Origin: Drosophila persimilis
Taxonomy: Eukaryota; Arthropoda; Insecta; Diptera; Drosophilidae
Assembly: GCF_003286085.1 (NCBI RefSeq)
Contig: NW_020825340.1
Coordinates: forward strand, 1,488,001 to 1,552,000
Direction: 5' to 3'
Length of the DNA: 64,000 nucleotides
Shown: positions 13,930-26,739 of the stretch, one piece after another
Layout: each line of letters begins with the position of its first letter
Numbering within the stretch: the first letter of the stretch is position 1
Notes under the pieces: model-generated
What the model saw: the letters and a program-made list of their open reading frames with translations, nothing else
The model's database searches: none
Told to the model about the DNA's origin: nothing
Translations under genes and position numbers: made by a program

Positions 13930-14165
13930 TTATCATATTTTTTTGTATTTAAAGACCGAATGTTTACCAAAAAAATATTACAACAAAATTAATCCAAAAT
14001 ATTATTTTTGTGTTAATATTTAATTTTATTATTCTTTGTATTTAAAGCCCGAATATTTACTAAAAAAATTACTACAAAATTAATAAAAAATATTTTGTTG
14101 TATTCATATTTAATTATATTTTTTTTAAAGACCGAATATTAACTAAAAAATGAATAAAAAATATT
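13930..14165. repeat. AT-rich tandem repeat, ~90-bp unit
   Basis: Three copies of a segment reading TTTGTATTTAAAG(A/C)CCGAAT, then TTTAC(C/T)AAAAAAAT, then ACAAAATTAATAAAAAATATT. They begin near 13945, 14035 and 14120. Confidence 0.8.
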
Positions 14166-14457
14166 CATTGTTGAAAAAACTTCCCCTTTTCTAGAGAACT
14201 TGTGGTTTCTGTGAATCCCAGAACTTTCGGCTACAAACTAAACATTTTTAATGGGTAAAAGGGTATTTAAGGCCTCGACCCCCATTCGGTAATAATTTTG
14301 AGTTTCTTTTTGTTTTCTCTGGGCTTTGGTGGGTGTGGGCGGGGGGGTGTGGCTGTTGCTGCAACCTACGAAACTTTCCACAATGCAGTGGGCGGACGCG
14401 GGGTCTATTTTCAGCGCTACGTTTAATGGGTTTCCTCACATTTGACATTTGCACGGA

Positions 14458-14460
<3 letters not shown>

Positions 14461-14491
<31 letters not shown>
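14461..14491. repeat. (AC)n microsatellite
   Basis: About 15 uninterrupted CA dinucleotides. Confidence 0.95.
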
Positions 14492-14497
<6 letters not shown>

Positions 14498-16310
14498 ACA
14501 TATAATATACGGATAATGTGCACAATGTGCATGTAAATAAAATTTTAGATTGTTTACAACCCGTCTAATTGGGCGTGCACCTCCAAGGAACCAGAGTTAT
14601 AGACAGATTCGGCACGGCCAGGTCTTGGGCGATTCGGAATGGTTCTTAAGTCTAGGGTTTCCACCGATTTAAGGTCCGGGGACTGCAACTTTGAACTTGG
14701 TGACGCTAAGAACTGTAAGAACTGAGGGTTTTTAATGTCTTGTTTACTTGGCCTTCACGATCGTTGTCGAATGGAAATTCGATACTGGACGAGGCTATTG
14801 ATATCTCCACAACTAGAACGTTTTGTGGATAGATCCGTTCGGCTGATTGTGAATACATTTCGGAGATAAAAGATTGGATTATTATTATTATTATTGTTGT
14901 TCCCCCATCGACGGTGCCCGTCAGGCCCTAACCAGGAAACGTCAAGCTGTAAAGTCGTTGAAGGATGATCTACTCAGAGATTCGCTTATTAACCAGACAA
15001 TGCAGAGGCCTTCGGGCCAGGTGCCTTCCCCCCGCTCCTTCTCTGCGCCGAAATCCTGGCGAATCAATCAGGGGACCTGTCCCAGTCGCAGTCCCATTTT
15101 CATTGCACATTTCCTGTTGTTGTTTCGGTATGCACTTTGCCGCCTTCCAGCGGGGCTTTACCAATCTTATCCGAGGCAGAGATAGCCATCTCTGGCAGCA
15201 GAGAGGGCCTGCCTCTCACAAATCTCTATCGGATGATGCACAAACCGAATGGCAGTGCCAATCCCAGCACAACCCCTGAACCCGACCGACAAACATCGAA
15301 TACAAATCGTATCGGCTTTCGTCGGGGCAAGTGTCTGGGGCAACCTGATCAAGGGCTTATCTCGCCGAACGATCGATCGAGGCAGAGGCCGGGGCCGGGG
15401 CAGAGGCGGAGGCATACAGGCGTACAGCATTTGTCATGGGGGATCAGTCGGGTCGATGGTCGGGGGGCCTTGACCTGCACAGATCTCTCTCTCTGTCTCC
15501 TACAATAGTCCCTCAGTGCCAGGGCATTGTTGTCATAAATTACACTTCAATTGTTGGCCCAAAAAGCCTGGGATAGGGCTAGGATGGGATTGGGATTGGG
15601 ATTGGCATTTGGGATGTGCAATCAGTGCGTTTTCCTTTTTTTTCTTTCTTCTCTGTTTTCCTTTTTGTGTGTTGAACCCCGGAGCCCCGTGAAAAGTGTC
15701 AAAAATATCAAATGTCCTTTTGTAGACAGGTTCGCCTACTCGACAGACAGGAGCGGCTCTGCTGCGCTTTCTTCACGCTCTGTGCATTTCTATGAGAGTA
15801 TTTCTAGTCGTAGGACTACCTAGCAGTCCGTCAGGCTGCCAGGCTGCCAGGCTACCTGCCAGGCATAATTAATTTAATCATTGCTCATTGCACACATTGA
15901 GCAGCCCGAACAAAGAGCAATCTCTCTGTGTCCCTGCCCCTGCCTGCCCCTGCCCCTCACAACAAGAGGCACAAGTGTCCATTGTGCAGGCATCCTTGTG
16001 ACGTGCCCCAGACCCACGACAGGCACCGGGGCACCGGCACGAACAATCTCTGCGATACGATGCGATTCGATGTGAGCCTAACAACCGAGTCCAGACCCGG
16101 CCAGACCCTCACCCCCCACCCCCCAGCAGGTCTCAGACAATCGCATCGCTGGGACCCCTACTCCAAGCCATGACAAACAATATTCGAAAAGAACCTAAAG
16201 CCGAACCCGAACCCGAACTCTGTCCGCACCGCACCGCACCGCACCGCAGCGAACCCTCATCGGCTGATTGAGCGCTGAGGTTTCTCGAGTTGATCTTCTT
16301 CATCCGCTTC

Positions 16311-16363
16311 GTCATCGTCATCGTCCTCCTCATCCTCATCCTCATCCTCATCATCATCATCAA
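16311..16363. repeat. (CATCCT)n/(CAT)n microsatellite
   Basis: CATCGT, CATCCT and CAT units in tandem. Confidence 0.9.
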
Positions 16364-16544
16364 CTCTTCATTTGTGTGACAAACAAAGACGACGCTCGAG
16401 AGAGATCAAGTCCGGGCCCCCAGACCCAGTCTCGGGCCCAGTCTCCGGCTCAGGGATGGGCGTGCAACATGATCGATCGTGTCCATTAGAGCCGTGAAGA
16501 ACTTAGAAGTTGCTAATGATTGTGCATGTTTTTTCTCCACAAGA

Positions 16545-17060
16545 GACAAGAAAATATGGAACTAAGAGTTTTTCTATCTAAAAACAAAATAATAAAAAAA
16601 CTTTAATTTAATTTAATCATTAAAAAAAATGCATACTAAAAAAGACCTAATCCAATGGAAAAAACAATACTCATTGTTCTGGAGAAAAATTGGATAGTAA
16701 AAAGAGGGAAACCCGTATTTTAATTAAATAAAAAAATGAATAATAAATAAATAAAATAAAATAAAAAATTAAATGAAATACAATTCACTTTGATTTAAAC
16801 ATGATTAAATAAATAAATAATAAGATTAACAGATTATTTGGATAATAATTATACTTTAATAGCAATAAAAATTAAATTAAATTGATTAATTTAAAAAAAA
16901 ACACATTTTAAGACGTCCCATATTTTATATAAATTTTAAGCACTTAAATATAATAAAATAAATTTGTGGGAAATGTATTTAATCCAAGTATAAAATATAT
17001 TTAATTATTATATATTATATTTTTAAGATTTCCAGGTATTCGTAAACACTTTTTAAAACT
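16545..17060. repeat. AT-rich low-complexity block
   Basis: About 500 bp of A/T-dominated sequence (AATAAATAAATAAAA, TTTAATTAAATT) without a clear long repeat unit. Nothing else is recognised. Confidence 0.7.
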
Positions 17061-18589
17061 AAATGATTCTCGGTTTGTAGTCTACGGGGAAATGTTGAAA
17101 TATAAGCCCCTAATCCAGTGTTCGTTCTTCAGAAAAACCAGAAAAAAATAAACTAGAGCTGTAGACGTAATAATCACCTGAGAGGGAATTAGGGAAATGC
17201 TGAGAGAAAGAAGTGCATAATCCGATTGTTATCCAACAATCTTGTTTCTCGCTTGGCATTGCGTGACTATCGTCAAAGTGGTCACGCACTCATCTCTGAC
17301 AGCCGGTGTCCCACTGTGAGGGTCGGATCGCCTGACCGACGACACACAGAAGACGACGACTGATCGACTGATGGACTGATCGACGTTCAGACGGACGGAC
17401 AACCGTGTGCGTGCTTACCAAGAAACGAATGATCAGAAGTGCTGGGGAGTAGAAGTGTGAGGGGCCCGGCGTATTTTGGTAGTTAAATTGTGGCCCATTG
17501 TCTCTGGCTATGGCTCTGTCTCTGGCTCTCCGCTGGCTATTTGTACAAACAGCCACATGCATAAATTGTTGCTAATATCGGGGTATCGATGGGACTGGGA
17601 TAGGCACTGAGACTGGGACTGGGACTCGGGTAACGAACTGGTTTGCCACAGCTGGGCCCTGGCACCTCGATAGTCGGGCCTATACCTGTACCCATTCCCT
17701 ATCCCTATACCCATCCCTATCCCCTATATGGCAGATAGGTGTTCTTCCATGGAAAGAAATGAAGCAACATCTCATGGCGCGCACTTTGCATATAAATCAT
17801 TTTTATGACTTGTTATTTTTCACTATTTATTTTACTTTTTTTTTTTGCCTCTCGTTGTTTATCGAAGGAAAAACAAAGAGTTTTTTTTGTTGATTTCTGT
17901 TGGGCTCTGTTCTCCCTCCACTATCGTATCTGTATCTGTATCTGTAAATTACAACATTATTTAGCTTTGGCTGCCGATGCGGGATTGAATAATTGCCGGA
18001 CTCTATCCGGGGCAGGGGTGTCGAGGGGGGCCGCTATCGTAATTAAAGGCAGCCCCCAATGAGAGCTCTCGTTGCGATGCCTCGATGCCTCGATGCCTCC
18101 TGCCGGGCTATATATAGGAGGCTATCCCATCTATGTGTTTAATTAACAGCTTTTGACCTTGTCCAATCGTTTATAAACAATTGCCCTTCGATGCCGAAAG
18201 CCCAAATCGACTTTTATACCGACCGGGAAGTCCGATTCGGACACTGGAAAAGTACCTACAGCGGTACGTATTGCCCCGACGAAGAATGAACGACCGCAGA
18301 TAATCCCCGCCACAAACTAGAACCCCTTCCCCCCCACCAACGCGAACTAAGACCAAACCAGACGACAGATTTATCTGTCTATAGCTATTAGGCAAATGAA
18401 ATTAGTGGGAATTGGCTGCTAAGGGCTAGGGCTTTGTATCTACGGCTGTCGCAAGTCCAAGGGTTATTTCTGTAATATCAATCAGATTAACAATGATTAA
18501 GGGGCCCACAAAACGGTCTACACCAATCAGAGAACCAACAGACCACCACTACGGACTTAGATGATAATCAGATTTTGATTAATGGATTT

Positions 18590-18990
18590 AGTTTTTACAA
18601 AAAATAAAAAACAGAAAGAAAAGATTAAGGCAGTTAGATTATTAAAGGGCTAAAAACTACTAAAATCAATCATAAATTTATTTGAAAAAATATTTAATAT
18701 TTAAGTTAAATTTAAAATACTTTGAAATATTTAAAAATAAATATAAATAAAATATATAAATATAATTTTCTCTAGCAGTAACAGCAAACAAAATAATTTG
18801 TGTCAGTGATATTATTTTATAATCAAAAATACAAAATACAATCCTAATTATAATAAATAAAAAAAAAATAAAATAAAATACATGTATTTAATTTAAATAT
18901 GATATATATTGATTTTATAAATTAAATATATTTAAAGCAAAAATAATAATTTATCAGTTTATTTTTTTACAATTCCACTCCCGGTTTAAA
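18590..18990. repeat. AT-rich low-complexity block
   Basis: About 400 bp of A/T-rich sequence with AAAATAAA and TATTTAA runs. No clear repeat unit and no gene. Confidence 0.7.
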
Positions 18991-20263
18991 TCTCTAAAAT
19001 CGAAATTGAAATATTAAAATTCTCTTGACTTCTCTTGACCAGAGAAAGTCTTTAAGTATTTTCTGAATTATGTATTCCCTTTTCTTGGTGCAATTATTTC
19101 TCAAATACCATTTAAGCCTTTTAATGAATATTAAATAGTTATTAATCAGAATGAAGAGCCCCACCCCCACCCCCACCCTGCCCTTTGGCTTCCTATTGCT
19201 AATGGAATTTAGTAGCGAGGCTTTATAAAATATTCAAAATCAATTTTGCCCATTCCAATAGGGATACCAGCGACTCTTGGACTCGAAACTTGTAACCCCC
19301 TTCCCCCGCCCCACCCCTCCCAACAGATCTGAACAATTTGTTTACACTCCTTAACAATTTATGTGGCATTTAAGCTGTAAATGTCCCCTCACTCCCACTC
19401 CCCGCTCGCCCACTCCGACACTCTGTCGACCCGATATTGGGTCGGCGGGGTCCCCATCGCAGTGCCCGTCCCAGTCCACTGTCAAAATCGCATAATCCAC
19501 CACAAACACTGTTTTTCCACGGACGGACAGGCCATGTTTCTTTGGGCCAGTTGTTTCTTTGTTGTTTTCTTTGTTTTTGGGGTGCGGCTGCGGCAGAGTA
19601 AAAATTTTAATAAAAAGTAAATTTGAAATAAACAAAATGTTTGTAATATCAGAAATTTATTGCAATTGTAGGCCCAAAGAACAACGGAACGGAACGGAAA
19701 CTGAAACCTAGCGGGTGGCTTGGCGTGGGGCGGGGGGAGGAGATACGTAATGGCATTGGGTGGCAGAGAGGCAGTGAGGCCGGAAAGAGAGGCGCACTGG
19801 AGGCACTAGAGGCAGAAAGCAGAGAGAGAAGCGATTTATAAAAAGAAAAACCAAAATTACGCGACTTGTTTAAATTCTGAAAAGCCATTAAACGCAGCTG
19901 GGGCCCCGTCCCGGACACAGAGGCAGAGGCCGGGGCAAAGGCAGCTCCCAATCCACATCCACATCCACATCCAAATCCAGACCCGGTCCCGAGACCGGGC
20001 CAGAACCGCAATTATCATGAACGCAATATCCAAAAGGGGAGCCCAGGGAAGTGGCAGGCAGGATGGGGCATGGGACATGGGGCATGAGGCCTGGCAAACA
20101 CTTTGACGCAAAAACTTAGATCGTTAAATATTTATAAACGAGCTGAGAAAACACTCTCTCACACACACACAGACACACACAGGGACACAAAGAAATTAGA
20201 CAAGAGGGACCTGGAGGACCAGGAAGCGGACATCAAGTGGACACCAGCTGGATGGCGATGCCC

Positions 20264-20285
20264 AGCGTCAGCGTCAGCGTCAGTG
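20264..20285. repeat. (CGTCAG)n repeat
   Basis: Three to four CGTCAG units. Confidence 0.75.
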
Positions 20286-20949
20286 TCCCCCCAGGGAGAG
20301 CCACGTCGGGGCTGTATATCAACACATCATAATCCCATGCCGTCGAAATGGCCATGGAACGAGGGGACAACGGGTGACGGGGGACGGGGGACTGGAGACG
20401 GGGTGTCGTGTTGGTCTAAGCCTCGAAAGGCCACCGCCTGTTTATAAGGCTTAAGCTTCGGCCTAATATGGCTTTAATGAGCTGTCCAAAAGCCGGCTCG
20501 AGATGAACCCCCGCCAAAGGGGTGTCAAGATTTCCGGTTAAAGTATTTTCATGCGTTTACTTCCTTCGAGAGTTGCTATTTTTCCATAAAAACGAACGAA
20601 TTCCCAAAGTAAATTAAATTAAATGTTATTAAATGAAATTTAGGCCATTTCCGGTTTAAAATTCAGAGAAAATTGCTATAGGATAAAGAGATAAACAGAT
20701 AGGGATCGGACTTTCAATGGAGAGGAATACAAGTGAAGACAGGAAAAGGACTGCGAGTACCTCGGATAATCCTCTGTTTGCCATTCATTGAGAGTTTCTG
20801 AAGATTAGGACACCCCAGAAATGAGCTCAGCTTCAAGGTTTGTGAAGAGTTTTGTGAATAAGTGGCTAAAGTAAAAATAAAATAATAAATACAAGATATG
20901 TAAGTATTGGGTTTAATAATAAATATACAATAAAAATAAAAAAAAATTA

Positions 20950-21230
20950 TACTTTTGATTTTTATTGTAAAATTATTATTTGCTATTTTTATTGAATAAT
21001 TATTATTTTTATGTTTATTGAACAATTAATATTATAATTATCATTCTTGATTTTTATTGTATAATTATTATCATAATTATTATTCTTGATTTTTATTGAA
21101 TAATTATTATTTCTGATTTTTATTGAATAATTATTATTTCTGATTTTTATTGAATAATTTTTATTTTTGATTTTTATTGTATAATTATTATTTTTGATTT
21201 TTAATGAGTAATTATTATTTTGGATTCTTA
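20950..21230. repeat. AT-rich tandem repeat, ~30-bp unit
   Basis: Eight to nine units of TGATTTTTATTGAATAATTA plus TTATTTT. They differ mainly in GAATAA versus GTATAA. Confidence 0.88.
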
Positions 21231-21429
21231 TTCTTTTTGCTTAAAATAAAACTCAAAAAATTAAAATAAAAAAAAAGAGGAAGAACGAAATTTTGAAATA
21301 TATAGTGATTTATAGTGAGATCTAACAGGAGTGTGGATACCAAATTTGGTTACTCTAGCCTTAATAGTCTCTGAGATCCTTGAACTCAAATTTTGGTATA
21401 AAAATAAAATAATATTCACAATATTTAGT

Positions 21430-21650
21430 TTCTGTTTCAGGATATTCAATAGTTCTAGTATATTCAGTATTATATTCCGAATATTTATTAGTTTTAGTAT
21501 ATTCAATATATTCGGGATCTGTTTCAGTATATTCAGTATTTTTAGTATTATTTTCAGTATATTCAGTATTAGTATTGGTATATTTAATAAATTAGTTTCA
21601 GTATATTAAGTAGTTTCAGTTTATTTAGTATTATTTTCAGTATATTTGCA
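21430..21650. repeat. TTTCAGTATATTCAGTATT array
   Basis: An irregular array of short units (TTTTCAGTATATTCAGTATT, TTTAGTATATTCAATA). It adjoins the TGATTTTTATTGAATAA array on its left. Confidence 0.85.
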
Positions 21651-22934
21651 ATAAAATGAAGCTTCGAGCTTCCTCTCGCCCCTGGAAGCATTCCTCCATT
21701 CAGTGTTCCATTGAATCCGTGTGACCTGCACTCTGAATACTCGTTGCATCGAATGTAGTTCTGCTCTTGCCGAAACTGAATAATTCAACGACCCAGCAAG
21801 CTGAAAGAATCGATCCGTACATCACTTACGAGTATGTTCCTGGTCTAATGACCGGACCGGACCCCGCACTCCCTTTTTGGACCGCCCAAAATCGTTTTGG
21901 CAGCCAAAAACAAGACTAGAATAAAAACCCAAACTGTAGACTCCACGGGCGAAATCCACTTGCAATCTCCACTAACCTTCTTCCCGGCTTCCCCCTTCGT
22001 CGGGGTCGCTTACTCTGTTGTCGGGGATTTATGGGCCTGGAGTGGAGTGGAGTGGAGTGGCACCCCACTCTCTGGCAACAGCAGCAAAAGCAGCAGCAGC
22101 AGCTGCAGGGCACTACAATAGTTTAATTAACATTAACGCTGACGCCAACTACTGATGGCAATAAAAAACCATTAAAAGGAATTTATTTTAAGGACCGAAC
22201 AGGCAATAAATCACATTACATGTCGCTATAAAAACAAAAGCCAACAAAAAGCTCTCTCTCTCTCTCTCTACTCTCTCTCTCTTCCCCCTTTCATGTGGCA
22301 GGTGGGGGGCGTGGCACCTACACTCCAGAAGAGCAAAGCCGCTGGGGCTGGAGGTGGAGGTGGAGGTGGGTGGGGGTGGGGTGGCAATAAAATGGATGGA
22401 AAATGTTTTGTATATCGAAAAATCAATGCATCAATTTCATTTCAGTGCGGAGGACTTGCCAAAGGGGTGAGGGTGGAGAGGTTACTAGAGGGGGCGCTAA
22501 AGGGAGAAATAGTAGTAAAATTGTGCTGTTGTTGTTGTTTTTGTTGCTGTTGCTGTTGTATATTTTTTATGTCCATAGTTTGTTGCCGCTTTTATTTGTT
22601 ATCACGAGTGCCCCTGGGAATGGGATGGTATGGAATGGGAGCGGCGCTAAAAGCATCGGCATTAAAAATGACGATAGCACATCAAAAATGGAAATTAATG
22701 GCGATTATGTGGCACATAAAAACATGGATGGCAAAACTAACTGCCATATAAGTAATGCGATTACAGTCCATACCATGAGCCACCCCCCCACACCCCCCAC
22801 CATTCCTAATTGATAAGGAAATATATTTCAGATTTTATACTTTTAATGGGGATAGTTATTCGACTGCGAAAATCATACCAAATCCGTGTAGAGATATTAA
22901 AAAAAAAAAAGAAGAAACATAAAAAGTGGGGATT

Positions 22935-23534
22935 ACAGTGCCTTTAATATCTCATAATACCATCCCATGGATCTGAGATTTCCTGTACATGCAGTGGGAT
23001 TTTCCCTTCCATGAATATTCTAGAAATGTTCGAAAACAAAGGATGGTAAGGAATACCTGCAGTTCCAAGTGCTGTTACAGGTAGGCAGAGCTATTTATCA
23101 TTGGGCTGTTTATTGGGCACTTTAGGCCTGTTCTTTTATGCTGCATTTAATAGCCTTCGATGTGAACACCTTTGACAGGGTATGACTTGCATTTTACAAG
23201 GTTTTAAAGGTTCACAAAACTCTATAATTTATTCAACAAAAATAAAAAAAAATAAAATAAAAATCGCCTTTTTTTGTTTAAAAAAATGCACAACATAATA
23301 CAATAAAATTAAGCTTCTAAAAATTATCCAATCTTTTAATAAAAATTAAATAATAATAAAATAAACAAAATAATATTTAAATAAAAATCACATTTTTCGT
23401 TTAAAAAATGGTAAAAAATAATAAAATAAATTTACGCGTCTAAAAAATTTCCGAAACATTTGGAAAATGAATTAATTTATCGGAAATTGGAAAAACGCTA
23501 TGGAAAGGCACTTTGCTCCAAAGTCGGGCACTGT
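22935..23534. mobile_element. Possible TA-flanked MITE-like element
   Basis: The ends ACAGTGCC (22935-22942) and GGCACTGT (23527-23534) are perfect 8-bp inverted repeats. Read as CAGTGCC...GGCACTG, the element is flanked by TA on both sides, the target of Tc1/mariner-type elements. The interior is AT-rich and holds two copies of a unit with AAAATCGCCTTTTTTTGTTTAAAAAA, near 23262 and 23385. No transposase frame is visible. Eight bases of inverted repeat could be chance. Confidence 0.3.
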
Positions 23535-24109
23535 ATTAAATAATGACTATATTTATTATATTTATTTTATTTGAATATTATTTATAAAACTATTCCAGAA
23601 CTAGCTACTAGGCCTTTCAGCTCTGCTGTTAATAATAAACTCGTTTCTTTTACATTTTTCAAATTTATAGTTTTTATATTTTTTTTAATATTTAAACTTT
23701 GTTTTATTAAGTGAGTTTTCTTTCTGTTTTCTGCGGAAAATCCCGAAAAATAATACGTTTTCTCTGCCTCAGAGGAACTTTAGAAAGTAATGACGATTAT
23801 GCACTATAAATTCCATGCTAGTCGTAGACGTAGTCGCAGTCGTAGTCGCCTGCTATCATCATCCGAGTATCAAGCACTATAAATTTTCATTGTACTCGTA
23901 CTCGTACTCGTACTCGTGCTGGTCGTATCCCAATCCCAGTGCAACTTTCACCCGTTTAAGCCCCGTATCGTACGAGTATCCAGTGCCAAGTAGAACATCA
24001 ACTGGCTGTGTCTGTAGCTGTGGATGTGGATGTGGCTGTGGCTCCCCCAGACACATGACAAGTGTGGTCTGGTTAGGTCTGAGGTCTGGTTTTCTATGCT
24101 TTTCTATCG

Positions 24110-24137
24110 TTTGGTTTGGTTTGGTTTGGTTTGGTTA
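24110..24137. repeat. (TTTGG)n microsatellite
   Basis: Five TTTGG units. Confidence 0.9.
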
Positions 24138-25334
24138 GTTTTTCCATCCGTATATGTGTGTGTGTGTCGTGTGGTGTCTGTCTGTTTGGGGAAGCGCATA
24201 AAATTGACTGGCAGAAGGAAACACATTGATTTGCCATTTGAGCGCAAATTCATTGCAATAAAATCAGCGCTGGTAAAGTTTTTTTTAATGCCACTTTCAA
24301 TATTTGTTTTCGCACACCCCAGTGCCTTCTCTGCCACTGCCACTGCCACATTGCCTCCTGCCTCCTGCCTCCTGCCACACTGCCTCCCGCCTTTGCTGTT
24401 GTAGTGGCTGTTTGTTTTGGTCCTGTTTTTATTTTATTTTTCGCTGCGATATCCTCCACACACACTCCACGCCCCATCCCGGCGGCAATTGTAAAACGCG
24501 TTTTGTAATCGAAACTTTTAACGACTTGATGCGATTGGAAATTGTGTAATATTGGGCACTAATACACACACACACACACCGAGAGAGAGAGAGAGAGACA
24601 CACACACACCACTGGCATATCGTGGCACATATGGTGGAGTGGGCCACACATCCGAGTAGTCCTCGGGTGCGTGTCTGTCCTGTCCTGTCCTGTCCCGGTT
24701 GTGGAGGGTCCTTCAGATTCTTTACTGCTGCTGCTGCCTGGGGCGCGGCGCTACGTATCGCTGAGCAGGGCATATCGGTTGATTGGGCAAAGCAAAACCA
24801 ATGGCAAAAAAAAAATACCAAATGCATCGGACATATGTAAGAGGATATATATATATGTATGTGTGTGTGTGTGTGTAGTATTTGATTTGCTGATGAGCCA
24901 TGAATGGAATGGTCCTTAATTGATGCGATATATAATTCGATTCTCTCTCTCTCTCTCTCCCTCTCTCTCTCTGGGCGCTTTTTTTCGAGTGTACTCGTCT
25001 GTGCTGTACCTTTGCCTTTGATGTCGTCAGTCAGTCAGCTGTTTAAGAGAACGGAAGCACTTCGGGTTCTGTTCCTAATGAACACAGAGATCTGCTCTGC
25101 AAGTAATTACTTTACTTTACTACCTCCGAGATGTAGGCTCTGTATCTGAAGGAGTGTAAAAATTACGAGACTAGTTCCCAAAGGCAAGGTAATCACTTAT
25201 GGTGCCCCAAACCGAGCGGAAAGGCAGGAGATTACTTGTAGATTTGGCCAAAAACTTTCGCCCATTCCCAGGAATCGCATTTTACCTTATTTGGGAGATT
25301 TTCATTGACAATTTATGTAGCGCCATTTCCCCAC

Positions 25335-25368
<34 letters not shown>

Positions 25369-25859
25369 TTAATATCCGTTTTTGGTTAAAAGGGGCTTTT
25401 GAGATTCGTCAAGGAGGATTCCTTCGGCATCGGCATCGGAATCGTTATTTCCTCTTCGAAAAGCAATCCAAGGCGACGACAAAGATGTGCTAATAAATTT
25501 CAACTTAATTTCCGAAATGTGCAACTAACACATAAAAAACAAAACCAAAAGCACACACACACACGCACACAGGACCAAAGGAGGACCCTCTCTTGAGGCA
25601 TTGTTCTTGGGTAAATTTCGAGTATGGTTTTTGCATAAAACTTCAATTTAAATTGACATTTGAGTGGAAAGTAATTGCATGATATGCACAGAGCATAAAA
25701 AAGGCAGAACAGTCACCCCCACACCCCCACCCCACCCCACCCCACGGAACCGGGACGGGGCGTGTTTAATATATATGGGTCCCCCCACCCCCTCAACCCA
25801 CGAGCGAAGGACCAGAAGGGGATACTATTTTTAGGGCATTAAATGCGATTTGCTTCTGT

Positions 25860-25889
25860 TTCCATCCATCCATCCATCCATCCATCCAG
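25860..25889. repeat. (CATC)n microsatellite
   Basis: Seven CATC units. Confidence 0.9.
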
Positions 25890-25944
25890 TGCCGGGAAGT
25901 TCTACTGAGCTCATTATGCGCTCGTTTATATGCCGCATTCGTTG

Positions 25945-25995
25945 GTGGCAGTGTCGGTGGCAGTGGCAGTGGCAGTGGCAGTGGCAGTGGCAGTG
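25945..25995. repeat. (GTGGCA)n hexamer repeat
   Basis: About eight GTGGCA units. Confidence 0.93.
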
Positions 25996-26466
25996 CTGCA
26001 AACTTTTGTGCACATTATGAGGGTCTGTTCGGTTCTCTTCTGTTCTGTTTGGTGGTGGGGAGGGGAGGGGAGCGCTTTTGGGTTCCGGGTTTTTGTGCCC
26101 GAATGCGGGCAATTCTTGTCTCTGGTTTTGCTTTTTGTTTCTGTTTCTCTTTTAAATTAAATGCCAATAAATTTGCATTTTTTGTTGTTGTTTTTTCTGT
26201 TACCTTTTCCCCTCCCCACCCCCCAACCCTCCCATATAGCAATTGCTCTAAGTGCGGAGCGTAGCCATTGGGGGCAGGGGGGGGGAAGTGTCATTTGCTT
26301 TGGGCACTCGTGCCTTCGATTTGCTTTACTTTCACTTCGTTTTCGGGAGGGGGCTTGGGGGCTTGGGGGAAAAAGTTTTTCAATTCCCGAACCCACACAC
26401 ACAAAAAGTGACCAAGTTTTTACAGTCGCAAATAAATGTTGTTAATTTGTTTTAATTTCGGGCACA

Positions 26467-26472
26467 TTTATT
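26467..26472 (-). terminator. Candidate poly(A) signal of the MADF gene
   Basis: AATAAA on the minus strand, about 270 nt past the stop of the MADF-BESS gene. It is the nearest canonical hexamer I found; actual use is not shown. Confidence 0.35.
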
Positions 26473-26739
26473 TGCTAATTTCCCGCGACAAGGCCGCGCC
26501 GTGTGGCCCATTGGAAAATGGCGTTGAATTCGATTCATTCGATTCATGGGGGTGGAGGGAGTCCTGGGTTTCCATCTGGGGCAATGATGATACTTTTAGG
26601 GGTAGCCCAATCTTGGTTAATTTTTTAGTAAATTATTTATATATTTTTTGGAAATTTTAGAAAATAAATTTAGAGTTTTTAAAGGTTTCATTGACTAACT
26701 AAAACGATATTTATGGGGGTGTGCCTTTGGCGTAGCTTT

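Larger units (their letters stand above)
11311..26739. other. Gene-free stretch with AT-rich blocks
   Basis: I see no supportable gene. GC-rich, simple-repeat-filled DNA alternates with compact AT-rich blocks at about 13.80-14.17, 16.55-17.06, 18.59-18.99, 20.58-21.65 and 22.83-23.54 kb. Short open frames are all built from repeats or overlap on both strands. Confidence 0.6.
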
